Shown: positions 25,931 to 33,815, counted from the first letter of the stretch. The stretch is DNA of 42,656 bases from JBFWIW01 sp050253535 (GCA_050253535.1 JBFWIW010000017.1:1-42656), one strand, 5' to 3'. Notes: generated from the sequence alone by a model not told the origin. Translations and numbers: made by a program.

Positions 25931-26105
25931 AAGGTAACTCTGGTTCTAAACAATACTGTTTAGTGGAGTTGACTCTTATTTGCTCATTCTGATACCAATT
26001 ATCCAACGCATACGGTGTTGTCGGACTCCTGTTAAAAATTATCAAGTGTACGTTATCAATGGTCGCATTATTCTTGCGGCGCGAAGGGTTTGCATGTTAT
26101 TTAAC

Positions 26106-26423
26106 TCAGCCTTCACGCAGTCTAGCGCTGATGTCCGAAGAACTGTAAAGCACTCTCAAAACTGTAACTTCCGTTTCGCCAACCACATAAACGGCGGAAT
26201 AGTTGTCCACCAACAGCTGCCGCATACCATGGCTGCGCTCCGGCTCGGAATCAAACAGCTTGCACCGTTCCGGAAATGTGTTAAGCGATTCAATTGCGGC
26301 AGCGATGCGATCATACTGTCTCATTGCCGTATCGGGTGATTTCAGATTGGAAGCGATATAATCGTAAATCGCTTCCATATCGACCAGTGCCTTTTCGGTA
26401 ATCTTTACCCGGTACTTTTTCAT
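26106..26423 (-). CDS. RelE/ParE-family toxin
   Basis: This 105-residue protein fits the ParE/RelE toxin fold: it begins with YRVKITEKALVDMEAIYDYIA, continues with FPERCKLFD, and ends with TVLRVLYSSSDISARL, where the family has its terminal strand and short helix. Such toxins either cleave mRNA at the ribosome or poison gyrase, and sequence alone does not separate these. It overlaps the antitoxin gene by four bases and is expressed from its promoter. In element B it probably stabilises the integrated state. Confidence 0.88.
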   Translation of the reverse strand: MKKYRVKITEKALVDMEAIYDYIASNLKSPDTAMRQYDRIAAAIESLNTFPERCKLFDSEPERSHGMRQLLVDNYSAVYVVGETEVTVLRVLYSSSDISARLREG

Positions 26424-26725
26424 CTGTGACTGTCCCGAAAAGCGGAAAAAGCAGAAGAAGCGTCCCGTACATTCCCAGCCTCAAAATCATCATATCCTGC
26501 CTTCAGCGCTGCACGAAGCTCCGCAGCAGTCATATTGTCCGCATTGAGGGCGGCCGGAACCTTGGGCAGAGACACAGCAAACGGAATGCCACCGGTCAGG
26601 CTGATCTGCCGCAGATACATATCTATCGCGGTTGCCATGGGTATGCCGAGCTGCTTTAACACGTCTTCCGCCTGTTGCTTGATTGCAGGATTGACCCGCA
26701 AGTTCAAAGTAGTGTTTTTTTCCAT
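26420..26725 (-). CDS. RelB/DinJ-family antitoxin
   Basis: The 101-residue protein begins TTLNLRVNPAIKQQAEDVLK, the ribbon-helix-helix DNA-binding pattern of RelB/DinJ antitoxins, with LGIPMATAIDMYLRQI as the following helices. The less conserved C-terminal part would wrap the toxin. GAGGAG lies before the ATG, and the promoter contains a perfect palindromic operator, so autoregulation is very likely. Confidence 0.9.
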   Translation of the reverse strand: MEKNTTLNLRVNPAIKQQAEDVLKQLGIPMATAIDMYLRQISLTGGIPFAVSLPKVPAALNADNMTAAELRAALKAGYDDFEAGNVRDASSAFSAFRDSHR

Positions 26726-26745
26726 TAGATCAGCTCCTCAGACTT

Positions 26746-26774
26746 ATTGTAACGCAATTTGCGTTACAAGTCAA
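26746..26774 (-). promoter_or_regulatory. Toxin-antitoxin promoter with palindromic operator in the spacer
   Basis: On - TTGACT (26774-26769), a 17-base spacer and TACAAT (26751-26746) form a good promoter. A perfect inverted repeat (ttgtaacgcaa at 26747-26757, ttgcgttacaa at 26759-26769) fills the spacer and touches both hexamers, so antitoxin binding would block RNA polymerase. Confidence 0.88.
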
Positions 26775-26905
26775 GAGGTTTATTTTTCATTTCAGCCAAA
26801 TAGCTTCCACATTATGCTCTCACACAAACTACCGAAGCCTGTTGCAATGATTGAATTTTCTTGTCATTCGTTATTCTCCTCTGCTTGAAATTCGTATGGT
26901 TTGCC

Positions 26906-27208
26906 TTATTTTGTGCTTATGGTGACGTAATTGCCTTTCCCATCCGACACAATAATTGAGGCAATATTCTCGCCCTGTTCTATTGAGATGTAGACGGTGA
27001 CACTGTTCTTTACATTTGCGTAAATTTTATCTTTTTCAGATGGGTCGAACACGGATGGCTGCTCATATTTCACCCCGTCAATGGTGAGAATATGACTTAT
27101 AAAGCTGTTTCCATACCAAGCCCTGCCCGAATCCGGTTGGTTTTGGGTAAGTATGTCAAATGTCTTGTTCCTCCAGCGGTTGTTTTCATCCCGATTTTTT
27201 AATGACAT
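26906..27208 (-). CDS. Hypothetical protein of element B
   Basis: I do not recognise this 100-residue protein. It is polar and has no signal peptide or membrane segment. The second half alternates short hydrophobic strands (HILTIDGVKYEQ, NSVTVYISIEQGENIASII), suggesting a small beta-rich fold. It begins two bases after the integrase stop with AAAGGGG upstream, so it is cotranscribed with the integrase and may assist or regulate recombination. That role is only positional. Confidence 0.65.
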   Translation of the reverse strand: MSLKNRDENNRWRNKTFDILTQNQPDSGRAWYGNSFISHILTIDGVKYEQPSVFDPSEKDKIYANVKNSVTVYISIEQGENIASIIVSDGKGNYVTISTK

Positions 27209-27210
27209 AA

Positions 27211-28284
27211 CTAAAAGCCCCTTTCAAAATTTAATTTCTCCGCCATTTCCGTCTGACGTGTCGGGAAAAGATGTGCATAGCGGTAAGTAATATCAATGCT
27301 CTCGTGACCTACGCGATCCGCAATCGCCAGAGCGGAAAATCCCATATCTATTAACAAACTAACGTGGCCGTGACGAATATCGTGTATTCTAATTCTCTTT
27401 ACTCCCGTTTCCTTGCAGCCGCGCTCCATTTCGTGTTTCAGATAGTGCTTACTGACGGGAAATATCCGATCACTTTTACCGGCGCTGTAAAACATCTTGA
27501 TGTATTCCTGCATTTCCTCACGGAGAAACTGCGGCATCTTGATGACGCGGTTGCTTTTCTTGGTCTTGGGGGTAGTAATGATATCCTGACCGTTAAGCCG
27601 TTGATAGGATTTATTGATAGATACGCTGCTACCCGCAAAGTCAAAATCCGAAGAGGTAAGCGCCAAAAGCTCTCCTTCACGAATACCGCACCAATAGAGC
27701 ATTTCAAAGGCATAATAGGACAGCGGCTTGTCCATCATGGCATCTATAAATTTCAGGTATTCGCCTTTCGTCCAGAACAGCATTTCCTTCTTTTCTTCGC
27801 TGCCCATGTTACCGGCTCTTGCTGCCGGATTTATCTGCAAACTGTAATATTTGATGGCGTGATTGAAAATGCAGCTGAACTGGTTATGAACGGTTTTCAG
27901 ATAGGTTGTCGAGTACGATTTGCCTTTCGAATCCGTCAAACTGCGAATCTCATTCTGCCAGTCCATGATGTTCTTTGCCGTGATCTCCGACAGCTTACGA
28001 TCTTTAAAATATGGAAGTATTTTCTTCTGGATGATACTTTCCTTTGTCAGCCAGGTGTTCAGTTTCAATTTTGGCTTTATATCCTTCTCATAAAGCTGTA
28101 CAAAGCTATCAAAGGTCATATCCACATCAGCCTGCCTTTGCATCAGAAACTCACGTTCCCATTCTAGGGCTTCTCTCTTTGTGGTAAAGCCGCGACTGCA
28201 TTTTTGCTTACGTACTCCCTTCCAATCTGTGAACCGGCATATGGAATACCACGTTCCGCTGTCCGGATTTTTGTATACTGACAT
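27211..28284 (-). CDS. int: Tyrosine site-specific integrase
   Basis: The 357-residue recombinase has the ICE/phage integrase layout: a short N-terminal arm-binding region, a SAM-like core-binding domain (about 58-150) and the catalytic domain from about 170. The active-site residues are visible as R202 (GIREGE), H301 and R304 (HDIRHGH), H327 (GHES) and the nucleophile Y336 (YRYAHLFPT). It would integrate and, with the adjacent excisionase, excise element B at the guaA-end repeat. It lies two bases after the excisionase-like gene in one operon. Confidence 0.95.
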   Translation of the reverse strand: MSVYKNPDSGTWYSICRFTDWKGVRKQKCSRGFTTKREALEWEREFLMQRQADVDMTFDSFVQLYEKDIKPKLKLNTWLTKESIIQKKILPYFKDRKLSEITAKNIMDWQNEIRSLTDSKGKSYSTTYLKTVHNQFSCIFNHAIKYYSLQINPAARAGNMGSEEKKEMLFWTKGEYLKFIDAMMDKPLSYYAFEMLYWCGIREGELLALTSSDFDFAGSSVSINKSYQRLNGQDIITTPKTKKSNRVIKMPQFLREEMQEYIKMFYSAGKSDRIFPVSKHYLKHEMERGCKETGVKRIRIHDIRHGHVSLLIDMGFSALAIADRVGHESIDITYRYAHLFPTRQTEMAEKLNFERGF

Positions 28285-28286
28285 TA

Positions 28287-28487
28287 TCAGATACCCCTTT
28301 CTGCTTCATTTTTTGTTCCATAGAATTTCTCGTGAAAAAACTTTCTGTCTATCCGCCCTGAGATGATGATACAGCCGGTTTTCTTCAATTCCTCATTCAT
28401 CTTTCGGATGAGCTTGTACGCATAGGGCACCGAAATATCTAGTTCCTCAGCTACTTCTTCCACACGCATAAACATTTTGCCTGCCAT
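28287..28487 (-). CDS. Excisionase-like helix-turn-helix protein
   Basis: This 66-residue basic protein has a winged-helix/MerR-like start (MRVEEVAEELDISVPYAYKLIRKMNEELKK) followed by a short strand segment (CIIISGRIDRKFFHEKFYG). This is the usual form of excisionases placed just before tyrosine integrases in Firmicutes elements. It is transcribed from the regulated promoter at 28563-28591 and is translationally close to the integrase. Confidence 0.82.
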   Translation of the reverse strand: MAGKMFMRVEEVAEELDISVPYAYKLIRKMNEELKKTGCIIISGRIDRKFFHEKFYGTKNEAERGI

Positions 28488-28535
28488 CAGAACACCTTCT
28501 TTCTTTTTCGTTTGATTGTAATATTTCGCCCGATA

Positions 28536-28660
28536 TTAAACAAATTAGTTTAACTTACGTTGATTATACTAAGCTAATTCGTTTAAGTCAAGAGGGTTTG
28601 TAGAAAAATATTAAACAAATATGTTTTATTTCTTCTTGACATACCTAAACGTATTTGCTA
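28536..28660. promoter_or_regulatory. Four-operator divergent control region of element B
   Basis: Four related imperfect palindromes occur: ttaaac-N6-gtttaa at 28536-28553, taagctaattcgtttaa at 28570-28586, ttaaacaaatatgtttta at 28611-28628 and taaacgtatttgcta at 28646-28660. The second fills the spacer of the leftward promoter and the fourth that of the rightward promoter. This is the layout of a phage-type repressor switch, and the XRE protein encoded next door is the obvious binder. Confidence 0.75.
28563..28591 (-). promoter_or_regulatory. Promoter for the excisionase-integrase operon
   Basis: On - TTGACT (28591-28586), a 17-base spacer and a perfect TATAAT (28568-28563). An operator lies in the spacer. 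Confidence 0.85.
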
Positions 28661-28664
28661 TGCT
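28636..28664 (+). promoter_or_regulatory. Promoter for the XRE regulator
   Basis: TTGACA (28636-28641), a 17-base spacer and TATGCT (28659-28664), with an operator in the spacer. It sets the gene start downstream of 28671 and so rules out the longer reading frame. Confidence 0.8.
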
Positions 28665-28702
28665 GTCTATACAAGGACAGCATGAGACAGGAGTTGGCTA
28701 TT

Positions 28703-29218
28703 ATGGCTATTGGCGAGCGGATCAGGTTTATTCGCAATCTGCGAGGTATGACACAAAAATATTTAGGTATGGCGGTCGGCTTTCCGGAGCGTACTGCCGA
28801 TATTCGCATGGCTCAATATGAGTCAGGTACGCGAACGCCCAAGGATGATCTGACTAACAATCTGGCTAACGCCTTAGAAGTCTCTCCGCAGGCTCTTGAT
28901 CTGCCTAACATTGATAGTGAAATCGGTTTGATGCACACCCTATTTGCTCTGGAAGATATCTACGGTCTGAAAATCGGTGAGATCGACGGGGAAGTGTGTC
29001 TGCGTCTGGACAAGCACAGGGGCACAACCTATGTGTCTATGTTTGATATGCTTAATGCCTGGCGGCAGGAGGCCATAAAGCTGGAAACAGGGGAGATCAC
29101 CAAAGAGCATTACGACCAGTGGCGATACAGATACCCAGAATTTGATACCACGCAAAGATGGGCAAAGGTTCCTTCTCAGGAACTCAGCGATTCGCTGGTT
29201 AAAGAACTGAACAAATAG
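28703..29218 (+). CDS. XRE-family repressor of element B
   Basis: The 171-residue protein has an N-terminal helix-turn-helix (about 3-65; MAIGERIRFIRNLRGMTQKY, then ADIRMAQYESGTRTPKDDL) and a C-terminal domain of about 100 residues with no family I recognise. I choose the ATG at 28703 with AGGAG upstream, because earlier in-frame starts fall on or next to the promoter -10 box. It is divergent from xis-int and flanked by four operator copies, so it most likely represses integrase and excisionase and controls itself. A broken relative is found in element A. Confidence 0.88.
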   Translation: MAIGERIRFIRNLRGMTQKYLGMAVGFPERTADIRMAQYESGTRTPKDDLTNNLANALEVSPQALDLPNIDSEIGLMHTLFALEDIYGLKIGEIDGEVCLRLDKHRGTTYVSMFDMLNAWRQEAIKLETGEITKEHYDQWRYRYPEFDTTQRWAKVPSQELSDSLVKELNK

Positions 29219-29219
29219 C

Positions 29220-29265
29220 AAAAACGGCCTTGCTGATTCTGAGGAATCAACAAGACCGTTTTTAT
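29220..29265 (+). terminator. Terminator after the XRE gene
   Basis: An interrupted stem pairs aaaaacgg-cttg with caag-ccgttttt and has an inner tgattc / gaatca stem. It ends in a T run at 29259-29263. It directly follows the XRE stop. Confidence 0.8.
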
Positions 29266-29343
29266 TTGCTCTATCCCGAAGTCTAGTACCTGCAAGCCAC
29301 TTGGTCACTGGCAGAAAACAAAACAAATCGGTTTAGTGCACTT

Positions 29344-29363
29344 GTTATCAAACCGTTATCAAA
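29344..29363. repeat. Paired gttatcaaa repeats near the element end
   Basis: gttatcaaa occurs at 29344-29352 and 29355-29363, one helical turn (11 bases) apart and about 50 bases from the attachment core. This is the usual look of arm-type integrase or excisionase sites. Confidence 0.5.
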
Positions 29364-29411
29364 AGGCAAATAATAATCCCGAAAGCCCAGTGTTTCCGAG
29401 GCTTTTGGGGC

Positions 29412-29431
29412 TTCGTTACTTATTCCCACTC
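29412..29431 (-). repeat. Attachment-site repeat, copy 3 (guaA side)
   Basis: The 20 bases contain the last three guaA codons and stop, and equal 25908-25927. This is the junction where element B meets the intact guaA gene. Confidence 0.88.
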
Positions 29432-30949
29432 AATTGTGGAGGGCGGCTTTGGGGTTATATCATAGAGTACGCGATTCACGTGCCTGACTTCGTTAACTAT
29501 TCGCGCCGAAACTTTTTCCAGAACCTCATAAGGTATCCGCGCAAAATCGGCTGTCATAAAGTCACTCGTTGTCACGCCCCGAAGTCCGACGGCATAATCA
29601 TATGTGCGGAAGTCGCCCATGACACCAACGCTCTTAATGTTCGTAAGGACGGCAAAATATTGATTAATCTTGCGGCTGAGTCCAGCATTTTTAATCTCCT
29701 CGCGGAAAATGGCGTCCGCCTCCCGCAGGATAGCGAGTTTTTCTTCGGTTATTCCCCCTATGACGCGTACCGCTAGCCCCGGGCCTGGGAACGGCTGCCG
29801 CCAGACAATATCGTCATCTATACCAAGTTCAGCGCCAACCTTCCTGACCTCGTCCTTGAAAAGAAGTCGCAGCGGTTCGATTATCTCATCGAACTCCACA
29901 ACGGAGGGCAGCCCGCCAACGTTGTGGTGGCTCTTTATAACAGCGGAATCACCGCTGCCGCTCTCGATGACATCGGGATATATTGTCCCCTGTACAAGAA
30001 ACTCGACTTTGCCTATTTTTTTGGCTTCGGCCTCGAAAACGCGGATGAACTCCTCGCCTATTATCTTCCGTTTCCTCTCCGGTTCTTCGACTCCGGCGAG
30101 TTTTGTGAGAAATCTCTCCTGTGCGTTCACGCGGATAAAATTCATTTTAAAGTGTTCTCTGCACATGGTCTCGACCATGTCACCTTCATTTTTTCGGAGT
30201 AGGCCGTGGTCGACAAAAATACAGATGAGGTTTTCCCCTATCGCCTTGTGCAGCATGACGGCGGCGACAGTTGAGTCAACGCCGCCGGAAAGCGCGCACA
30301 GCGCCTTTTTACCGCCTATCTTTTCTTTTAGAGATGCTATGGCGTCCCTTGTGAAGCTGCCCATCTCCCATGTGCCCTTGCAGCCGCAGACGTCGTAAAT
30401 AAAGTTGCGGAGAATTTTTTCCCCCTCGTCCGTGTGCTCAACCTCGGGGTGGAACTGGACGGCGTAAATCTTCTTTTTGCTGTTTTCCATTGAAGCACAT
30501 GGGCAGTCCTCCGTGTGTCCGGTGACTGTAAATCCTTCAGGCGCTTCGCTAACGTAGTCCGTATGGCTCATCCAGCAGGTTGATTCACTTTTTACTTCTC
30601 TGTACAGGGCGCCCCCTTCGGCCGTGAGCTTCACCCTGCCATACTCCCCCACCGGCGCGGAAGAAACCCTGCCACCCATGAGATATGCTATGAGCTGGGC
30701 GCCATAACAGATTCCGAGGACTGGTACGCCCTTTTCCAAAACCTCTTTAGGACAGGTCGGTGACTTGGATCCGTATACGCTGTTCGGGCCGCCCGTGAAT
30801 ATCAGTCCGGATGGATTTTTTTCAAAAATGCGCTCGACCGAGGCGGTATTCGGCATAACCTCGCAATAGACGCCGCTCTCGCGGACTCTCCGGGCTATGA
30901 GGTGGCTGTACTGGCCACCGAAGTCAATTACTATTATCAGTTCATTCAT
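29420..30949 (-). CDS. guaA: GMP synthase (glutamine-hydrolysing)
   Basis: GuaA aminates XMP to GMP. The class I glutaminase domain (about 1-190) shows the nucleophile in GICYGAQ and the His/Glu pair in QFHPEVEHT. The ATP pyrophosphatase domain has the P-loop LSGGVDSTV, and the dimerisation domain ends KPPSTIEWE. I use the ATG at 30949 with AAGGTG six bases upstream; a GTG at 30958 lies within that site. The 509 residues are normal. Its 3' end is the integration target for elements A and B, and its reading frame is intact. Confidence 0.97.
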   Translation of the reverse strand: MNELIIVIDFGGQYSHLIARRVRESGVYCEVMPNTASVERIFEKNPSGLIFTGGPNSVYGSKSPTCPKEVLEKGVPVLGICYGAQLIAYLMGGRVSSAPVGEYGRVKLTAEGGALYREVKSESTCWMSHTDYVSEAPEGFTVTGHTEDCPCASMENSKKKIYAVQFHPEVEHTDEGEKILRNFIYDVCGCKGTWEMGSFTRDAIASLKEKIGGKKALCALSGGVDSTVAAVMLHKAIGENLICIFVDHGLLRKNEGDMVETMCREHFKMNFIRVNAQERFLTKLAGVEEPERKRKIIGEEFIRVFEAEAKKIGKVEFLVQGTIYPDVIESGSGDSAVIKSHHNVGGLPSVVEFDEIIEPLRLLFKDEVRKVGAELGIDDDIVWRQPFPGPGLAVRVIGGITEEKLAILREADAIFREEIKNAGLSRKINQYFAVLTNIKSVGVMGDFRTYDYAVGLRGVTTSDFMTADFARIPYEVLEKVSARIVNEVRHVNRVLYDITPKPPSTIEWE

Positions 30950-31009
30950 AATGTTCACCTTACCGGAAATACTAATTCCTGCAACGTATTTAATAATCTG
31001 GGGTGCTTT

Positions 31010-31687
31010 ATGGCTATATCAATTATACGGACCATCATTCTTTTTACAGCGCTCATGTTCTCAATGCGGATAATGGGAAAACGTCAGCTTGGTGAGCTCG
31101 AACCGAGCGAACTTGTCGTTGCCGTACTTATCTCCAACCTCGCGTCCCATCCCCTTCAGGACGTCGGAACGCCGCTCCTTTACGGGCTCATACCGGTTTT
31201 GACTCTGCTATGCTGTGAGGTTATCATATCCGGTATTACCGTAAAAAGTCTGGGTTTCAGGCAATTCATCTGTGGAAAACCAAATATGATAATCGAACAC
31301 GGGAAGATTGTCCAACGAGAGATGAAGAAAAACCGAATTACGCTGGACGAGCTCTATGAGGAACTTAGAAAAAACGGCATCTCGGATATCAGCATCATAA
31401 AATATGCCATTCTTGAGACTGATGGGAAACTGAGTTTTCTGCTTTACTCCGCCGAAGCGCCTGTAACCCCGAAGCAGTTAAACCTCTCTCCGCCCGATCA
31501 GGAATATCCGATTATCGTCATAAACGATGGGAGAACGCTTTCAAAAAATCTCTCCGTTCTGGGGCACAGCGAAAACTGGCTGAATAAAGAGCTCAAAAAG
31601 CACGGCGTGAAAAACGCCCAGGACGTCTACCTTATGACGGCGGACAAAAACGGGCAAATCTATTATTCTCTGAAAGAGGTGAAGTGA
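31010..31687 (+). CDS. DUF421 (YetF-type) membrane protein
   Basis: The 225-residue protein has three N-terminal membrane helices and a cytoplasmic domain of about 140 residues. The family motif MGKRQLGELEPSELVVAVL lies near residues 22-40, and SLGFRQFICGKPNMIIEHGK is also typical. YetF-type proteins are sporulation- or membrane-associated and their activity is poorly defined. I choose the ATG at 31010 with GGGGTG ahead; a frame 36 codons longer would run into the guaA promoter region. It is divergent from guaA and coupled to the next gene by a one-base overlap. Confidence 0.88.
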   Translation: MAISIIRTIILFTALMFSMRIMGKRQLGELEPSELVVAVLISNLASHPLQDVGTPLLYGLIPVLTLLCCEVIISGITVKSLGFRQFICGKPNMIIEHGKIVQREMKKNRITLDELYEELRKNGISDISIIKYAILETDGKLSFLLYSAEAPVTPKQLNLSPPDQEYPIIVINDGRTLSKNLSVLGHSENWLNKELKKHGVKNAQDVYLMTADKNGQIYYSLKEVK

Positions 31688-32067
31688 TGAAAAAAGAGTT
31701 ATTCGCGGGCGCTCTGCTTCTCACCATGCTTATAGCTTCCATAGTAAATATTTGGTATCTCAATAAACTCACGGAGAATCTCATAGACATAGTCGAAACC
31801 GCAGAGGAACAAGCCCTCTCGGGCAACTGGGATAAAGCAGAAGAGAATGCAGAAGAGGCTGCCCGCATATGGGACAAAAATGACCCCTATACCCACATCG
31901 TGCTTCGCCATTTTGAAATTGACAGCGCGACAGACGCCATCTATCAGCTTTTGAATGAAATATATTCAAAAAACGAGGGCGGAGTACGCGGTGAGACAAA
32001 GGCGCTCACCGCCCAGCTTGACAGTCTGGCTTCTATAGAGGAGATAAAATTCGGCAGCATTTTCTGA
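31687..32067 (+). CDS. DUF4363 family protein
   Basis: This 126-residue protein has an N-terminal membrane anchor (ELFAGALLLTMLIASIVNIWYL) followed by a helical extracytoplasmic region with acidic repeats (GNWDKAEENAEEAARIWD). DUF4363 genes regularly follow DUF421 genes in spore-forming Firmicutes, which supports both assignments. The start codon overlaps the DUF421 stop (TGATG) with GAGGTG upstream. Function is unknown. Confidence 0.82.
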   Translation: MKKELFAGALLLTMLIASIVNIWYLNKLTENLIDIVETAEEQALSGNWDKAEENAEEAARIWDKNDPYTHIVLRHFEIDSATDAIYQLLNEIYSKNEGGVRGETKALTAQLDSLASIEEIKFGSIF

Positions 32068-32155
32068 TAAAACCATGCAAAAGCAAATTCATCATCCGGA
32101 TGTTTTGGTCTTTGCACCGAGTCGGCAATCCGGTTTTCATAGCAATTATAAAGCC

Positions 32156-32611
32156 TTATTTCTCATTCAGAATCTTGTTAAGTTCCTCCATAAATGTGTT
32201 TATGTCCTTGAACTGGCGATAGACCGAGGCGAATCGGACATACGCCACCTCATCAAGCGCCCTGAGTTTGTTCATAACGAGCTCACCGATCCTGGCCGTA
32301 CCGACCTCACGTTCAAGCGAGTTCTGTACCTCCTGCTCTATTTCGTCTGCCGCGGCCTGAAGGTTTGCCATCGGCACAGGACGCTTCTCACAGGCGCGCA
32401 GCATACCGCTCAAAATCTTAGTCTTGTCAAAGGTCTGGCGACTACCGTCCTTTTTTATTACGACAAGCGGCAGCATTTCCATAATCTCATAGGTCGTGAA
32501 CCGTTTCTGACAGGAAAGGCACTCGCGGCGGCGGCGAATAGTCGCGCCCTCTTCGGCCGGGCGGGAGTCGACGACTTTGCTCTCAAGATAACCACAGTAT
32601 GGACATCTCAT
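32156..32611 (-). CDS. nrdR: Transcriptional repressor NrdR
   Basis: NrdR represses ribonucleotide reductase genes according to ATP/dATP balance. A zinc ribbon with C3, C6, C31 and C34 (MRCPYCGY, CLSCQKRF) is followed by an ATP-cone domain starting LPLVVIKKDGSRQTFDKTKI. The 151 residues are the usual length, and TGGAGGTG lies before the ATG. Upstream a TATAAT at 32665-32670 (-) is a likely -10 box. No ribonucleotide reductase gene is in the window. Confidence 0.97.
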   Translation of the reverse strand: MRCPYCGYLESKVVDSRPAEEGATIRRRRECLSCQKRFTTYEIMEMLPLVVIKKDGSRQTFDKTKILSGMLRACEKRPVPMANLQAAADEIEQEVQNSLEREVGTARIGELVMNKLRALDEVAYVRFASVYRQFKDINTFMEELNKILNEK

Positions 32612-33039
32612 AGCTACACCTCCAAAAAGGTTGTACCGTTACTCAGGCACAAAATGTAATTATCATTATAGCACAAGTACCTACATGTTGTATATAAAAA
32701 AACAATTAAACACCAACTATTTTTTATACTCAAACGCTTGCAATCACAGGCATTTTGACCAAAATCCGGAAATACCTTTACCATTTATCGCATATTGTAA
32801 TACTACTCTTTGATTGAGATGACGAAAACAAAAAGTGAGGATGTAATTTTCCGGCAAGGCAGACGACGACGGGCAGTCTCCCGCCTAGGGAGAATAACGC
32901 TGCCGTGTGGAAAAAAGGCCGTTTTTTATCATTAGATTAATCGACTAGTAGTATTTAATTATGATAAACCGAGCGCCGGGGAATAGCCCCGGCGCTCTAT
33001 GTAATTAAATTTATTTTTCAGGAGACCCCTATATTGAAG
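32612..33039. other. A/T-rich intergenic region with a structured segment
   Basis: No gene is supported in these 428 bases. The left part holds the nrdR promoter. At 32850-32925 a G/C-rich stretch (ggcaaggcagacgacgacgg and neighbours) has several short complementary blocks and could be a small RNA, but I match it to no known RNA family. The right end has the hairpin at 32971-32997. Confidence 0.4.
32971..32997 (-). terminator. Hairpin after the DUF6514 gene
   Basis: A perfect 11-bp G/C-rich stem (gagcgccgggg / ccccggcgctc) with a 5-base loop lies about 45 bases after the stop of the 33040-33309 gene on -. Only a weak T stretch follows. Confidence 0.65.
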
Positions 33040-33309
33040 CTACCTGCACAGCCAGTCGTATACGACGTCTCCCAGTGAGACTGGTGTTACATAATTCGTG
33101 GCCAGAATATCGGCAAGACTTCTCGCCACTTCTTCCTTTGTCGTAATGCCGCGCACCATCGTCTCCTCACCGCTTTCACATACGGTTATCCCCACACCAT
33201 AGCTAGGATACCCATCGGCTTTACCTTCGGCCGTAACGAAATAATCCAGCGTGCGCTGGCCATATCTACCGAGGTCGGTTATTTTCCTGCAGATTCCAAG
33301 TCGCTCCAT
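33040..33309 (-). CDS. DUF6514-like small protein
   Basis: The 89-residue protein (MERLGICRKITDLGRYGQRTLDYFVTAE...) has the pattern of small Clostridia proteins annotated DUF6514: a tyrosine-rich start, a YGVGITVCESGEE strand and a short C-terminal helix. Function is unknown. AAAGGAGACA precedes the ATG at 33309. A much longer frame extending to 33537 is A/T-rich, lacks a site and is not used. Confidence 0.65.
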   Translation of the reverse strand: MERLGICRKITDLGRYGQRTLDYFVTAEGKADGYPSYGVGITVCESGEETMVRGITTKEEVARSLADILATNYVTPVSLGDVVYDWLCR

Positions 33310-33560
33310 AAGGCTGTCTCCTTTAATCTTTTTCGCGGTATCTGGTTGTCTGTATGTGATTATTCCATACATTTTCCGGTATTGCCAGAAGTTTTGATCG
33401 CAAATTTCGACATTATTTGACATACCACAAAATATTGCGTTTTTGGTAAATATTCGCGCTTGAAATGCACAATTGTAAACCGTAAAATAATAAAAAGAGT
33501 ATTTTGTCGAAAAATATTCAAAGAGAATTACTCGCAAAAAACGAGCTCCGAGGTGACCTT

Positions 33561-33815
33561 ATGGGAATAGTAAAAAAGTTCATACGGAGGCTCATGGATA
33601 TGTCGATGCCCGCTTATCTTATTATAAAATGGGGCCTCATAATCTCATGCCTGATGCTGACGGCGGCACTTGCTATAATGCTTGCGGCAGGCGAAACAAG
33701 CGCCCATACATACAATCTCTACAGAATAGCAAAAGAACTTTATTCGTTTCCCGCGGCAATTCTTCTCGTAGTGGCCATAGCGTCCGTCTGCATAGAGGAA
33801 CGCTTTATGAAATGA
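33561..33815 (+). CDS. Small membrane protein of unknown function
   Basis: This 84-residue protein has a basic start (MGIVKKFIRRLMD) and two hydrophobic helices (YLIIKWGLIISCLMLTAALA and FPAAILLVVAIASVC). I do not recognise a family. GAGGTG precedes the ATG at 33561; an ATG 57 bases earlier is not supported. Its 3' end overlaps the convergent rnmV-like gene by 11 bases. Confidence 0.7.
   Translation: MGIVKKFIRRLMDMSMPAYLIIKWGLIISCLMLTAALAIMLAAGETSAHTYNLYRIAKELYSFPAAILLVVAIASVCIEERFMK

Larger units (their letters stand above)
25916..29431. mobile_element. Element B: small integrative element at the guaA 3' end
   Basis: This 3.5-kb unit lies between direct repeats copy 2 and copy 3. It encodes on - a tyrosine integrase, an excisionase-like protein, a gene of unknown function and an antitoxin-toxin pair, and on + an XRE regulator. 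It has no conjugation or replication genes, so it would be a minimal integrative element, perhaps mobilised by others. The 3' end of guaA is a known target for integrative elements. The repeats preserve the guaA reading frame and stop. Confidence 0.8.

Noticed and set aside
29412..29431. The guaA-end repeats as chance similarity of gene ends
   Set aside because: Twenty identical bases at 25908-25927 in noncoding DNA, placed next to an integrase-bearing segment, with shared end motifs at a third copy, are far beyond chance.
30902..31009. Longer start for the DUF421 gene overlapping guaA
   Set aside because: The family begins at MAISIIRTI with a ribosome binding site at 31000-31005, and the extension is antisense to the guaA N-terminus.
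33310..33537. N-terminal extension of the DUF6514-like gene
   Set aside because: The extension is A/T-rich, unlike the rest, and a strong ribosome binding site marks the ATG at 33309.
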